A DNA stretch of 64,000 nucleotides from Saccharothrix tamanrassetensis (lineage in GTDB: Bacteria > Actinomycetota > Actinomycetes > Mycobacteriales > Pseudonocardiaceae): positions 1,054,001-1,118,000 of the forward strand of contig NZ_JACHJN010000001.1 in the NCBI RefSeq assembly GCF_014203665.1, in the 5' to 3' direction. Shown in pieces: positions 59,798-64,000 of this stretch; the first letter of the stretch is position 1; the number at the start of each line of letters is the position of its first letter. The position numbers and the translations under genes were made by a program. The notes beneath the pieces are model-generated. The model ran no database searches and was not told the DNA's origin. It saw only the letters and a program-made list of their open reading frames with translations.

Positions 59798-61261
59798 ATG
59801 CCTTGGCACTTCGTCGGCAGGACCGAGCAGCTCGAGCGCATCCGGGCGACCGTCGCCGCCCCGGACGCGGGACCGCTGGTGATCACCGGCGAGTCCGGGA
59901 TGGGCCGCACCACCGTGCTGCGCCAGGCTTTGGACGGGCTCGACGACACCGACCGGCTGATGATCCACCTGGCGCCCGACGGCGGCTTCCTGCCGTTCGC
60001 GACCGTGCACGACCACCTGCCCGAGGACTTCCCCACCACCGCGCCGCTGGGTGTCGGGGTGCGACTCGCCGTGGACGCGATCCTCGACCGCGCGGACGGT
60101 CGCCGCGTCGTCGTCGTGGTCGACGACGCCCACCTGGCCGACCACGCCAGCATGCTGGTCCTGCGCGACCTGCACCGCCGGGCGGGCGCGTTGCCGCTGA
60201 TCACGCGGCCGAACGCGGCTACACCGGCGCGCGTGCCCGACCCGTTGGACTGCCTGCGCTACGAGCGCGGCATCCAGACGTTGTGCCTGCCGCCGCTGAA
60301 CGCGGACGAGGTCGGCGTGGTGCTGAGCACCGAGCTGGGCGGCCGGGTCCGGCGGGCCACGTCCGAGGCGCTGCACGCCGTGACGCGCGGCAATCCCCGG
60401 CTGCTGCACGACCTCGTCGGCGAGGGCCGGATCGGCGACCACGCCGTGCGGGACGGCGGCACGTGGCGGTTCGACGCCCGCCGCACCACCGTGGGCACCG
60501 CGCTCGACGCCGACTGCGTCACCCGGTTGGTCGACGCCACCCACAAGGCGTGGTGCGAACTGTCGTTGGACCGGGCCGAGGAGCTGTGCTGCCTGGCCAA
60601 GTGGAGCGGCGCCTCCGAGCGGGTGGCGGCCGTCCACGCCGGGGTCCTGCTGCTGCGCGGCAAGGCCCGTGAGGCGCTGCGGTTCCTCGACTCCCTGCCG
60701 ATCCGCCGGCTCGACGACAGCCCGTGGTCCGGTACCGCGCCGACCCGCGCGCTCGTGCTGGCACTCGGACTCGGCCGCACCGAAGAGGCCGGTGAACTGC
60801 TCCGACTGGTCGCGGGCACCAACCCCGAACGGCGCGCGCACCTGCTCGCGCTGCGCGCGTGGCTGTTGGCCGTGACGGGCTCTCCCACCGAGGCGACGAC
60901 CGCGCTCGACGTGCTCGACCGCGACGCCGACCGCGACGCGGCGCTGTTCACCAGGGCCGCCCGCGCCGCCGTCGAACTGGCGCGCAACTCGCCCGCCACC
61001 GCTGTGCCACACCTGCGGCGCGCGCTGATCGTGGCACAGGCCCGCCGCGAGGACTTGCCGTGGATGACGCCGTACCTGACCGCGAACCTGATCGACGCGC
61101 TGCTGCTGGCCGGCAGGCTCACCGAGGCGACGGCCGTCGCGTCGGAGTTCCACGGCGGACGCCGCGACAACGGCTGGAACGTCGTCGCAACCCTCGCCGA
61201 GTTGATCCAGCACCGCGTGCCGACGCACGTCGGGCCGCTCACCGTCGGACTGGCGTCCTAG
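59798..61261 (+). CDS. LAL-like AAA ATPase lacking a LuxR DNA-binding domain
   Basis: 487 residues from the ATG at 59798. The N-terminus is that of a LuxR-family LAL regulator: FVGRTEQLERIRATV, P-loop GESGMGRTT (31-39) and Walker B VVVVVDDAHLAD. The Walker A Lys is replaced by Arg (GMGRTT instead of GxGKT). The remainder is helical, TPR-like regulator sequence. A standard LAL protein is 850-1000 residues and ends in a LuxR HTH; this one stops at 61261 without it, and the sequence up to the PKS start at 61344 encodes no HTH either. It may be a truncated regulator or a DNA-free modulator of another protein. Confidence 0.82.
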   Translation: MPWHFVGRTEQLERIRATVAAPDAGPLVITGESGMGRTTVLRQALDGLDDTDRLMIHLAPDGGFLPFATVHDHLPEDFPTTAPLGVGVRLAVDAILDRADGRRVVVVVDDAHLADHASMLVLRDLHRRAGALPLITRPNAATPARVPDPLDCLRYERGIQTLCLPPLNADEVGVVLSTELGGRVRRATSEALHAVTRGNPRLLHDLVGEGRIGDHAVRDGGTWRFDARRTTVGTALDADCVTRLVDATHKAWCELSLDRAEELCCLAKWSGASERVAAVHAGVLLLRGKAREALRFLDSLPIRRLDDSPWSGTAPTRALVLALGLGRTEEAGELLRLVAGTNPERRAHLLALRAWLLAVTGSPTEATTALDVLDRDADRDAALFTRAARAAVELARNSPATAVPHLRRALIVAQARREDLPWMTPYLTANLIDALLLAGRLTEATAVASEFHGGRRDNGWNVVATLAELIQHRVPTHVGPLTVGLAS

Positions 61262-61343
61262 CCCCAGCGCCCGCTTCTCGGTGCCCGCCCCGATCACCTG
61301 GACGGGCACCTCCTTTGCCGAACGCCGAGACAGGAGATGTCAC

Positions 61344-64000
<2,657 letters not shown>

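Overview
The window is high-GC DNA (roughly 70% or more by eye) with densely packed genes, frequent ATGA/GTGA start-stop overlaps and many GTG starts. An AfsR/SARP regulator, LuxR-type two-component systems, an LtrA protein, IclR regulators and the start of a type I polyketide synthase point to an antibiotic-producing actinomycete, probably of the Pseudonocardiaceae group. That placement is inference; no rRNA or tRNA gene was seen.

Left part (1-11.8 kb): the end of a secreted M15B D,D-carboxypeptidase, an LtrA membrane protein, a four-gene Fe/polyamine-type ABC importer on the minus strand, small membrane and flavin-split-barrel proteins, an IclR regulator translationally coupled to an unusual membrane-anchored P-loop protein, an alpha/beta hydrolase and a PLP decarboxylase.

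12.0-19.7 kb is the most coherent system, an organosulfur acquisition locus. It opens with a probably leaderless 25-codon cysteine-containing leader peptide of the type found before actinobacterial sulfur genes. A lipoprotein/permease/ATPase importer follows, then a DszB-family desulfinase with the catalytic Cys/His/Arg set preserved, two SsuD/DszA-type flavin monooxygenases, an IclR regulator, and a sulfonate-binding-like protein without a signal peptide. Predicted flow: import of an organosulfur compound, oxidative C-S chemistry to a sulfinate, then release of sulfite.

19.8-36.7 kb is mixed accessory sequence: an AfsR/SARP regulator, secreted proteins, a methyltransferase, a transglutaminase-like protein, a large subtilisin, and an XRE/NB-ARC/TPR regulator. 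It also holds a deletion scar joining the remains of a TetR gene and an FAD monooxygenase gene, a transposase remnant, and an EVE-like/HNH-like pair.

36.9-44.3 kb carries two parallel copies of one layout: response regulator and histidine kinase, divergent from a PAF-acetylhydrolase-like esterase. A broken DUF6461 gene lies between them.

44.5-54.6 kb looks like a conflict or signalling island. It has a DUF4157 protein whose lower-GC C-terminus looks like a permuted papain-type enzyme, a 1329-residue STAND NTPase, a two-helix membrane protein, a STAS-domain protein, a membrane pentapeptide-repeat protein and an integrase remnant.

54.6-64.0 kb is the edge of a polyketide cluster: a cyclic-nucleotide-domain histidine kinase overlapping a domesticated IS701-type transposase-like gene, a membrane protein, an MmyB-like regulator, a LuxR-family (LAL)-like ATPase lacking its HTH, and a type I PKS (KS-AT) that runs off the window and carries a TTA codon near its start, suggesting bldA-type control.
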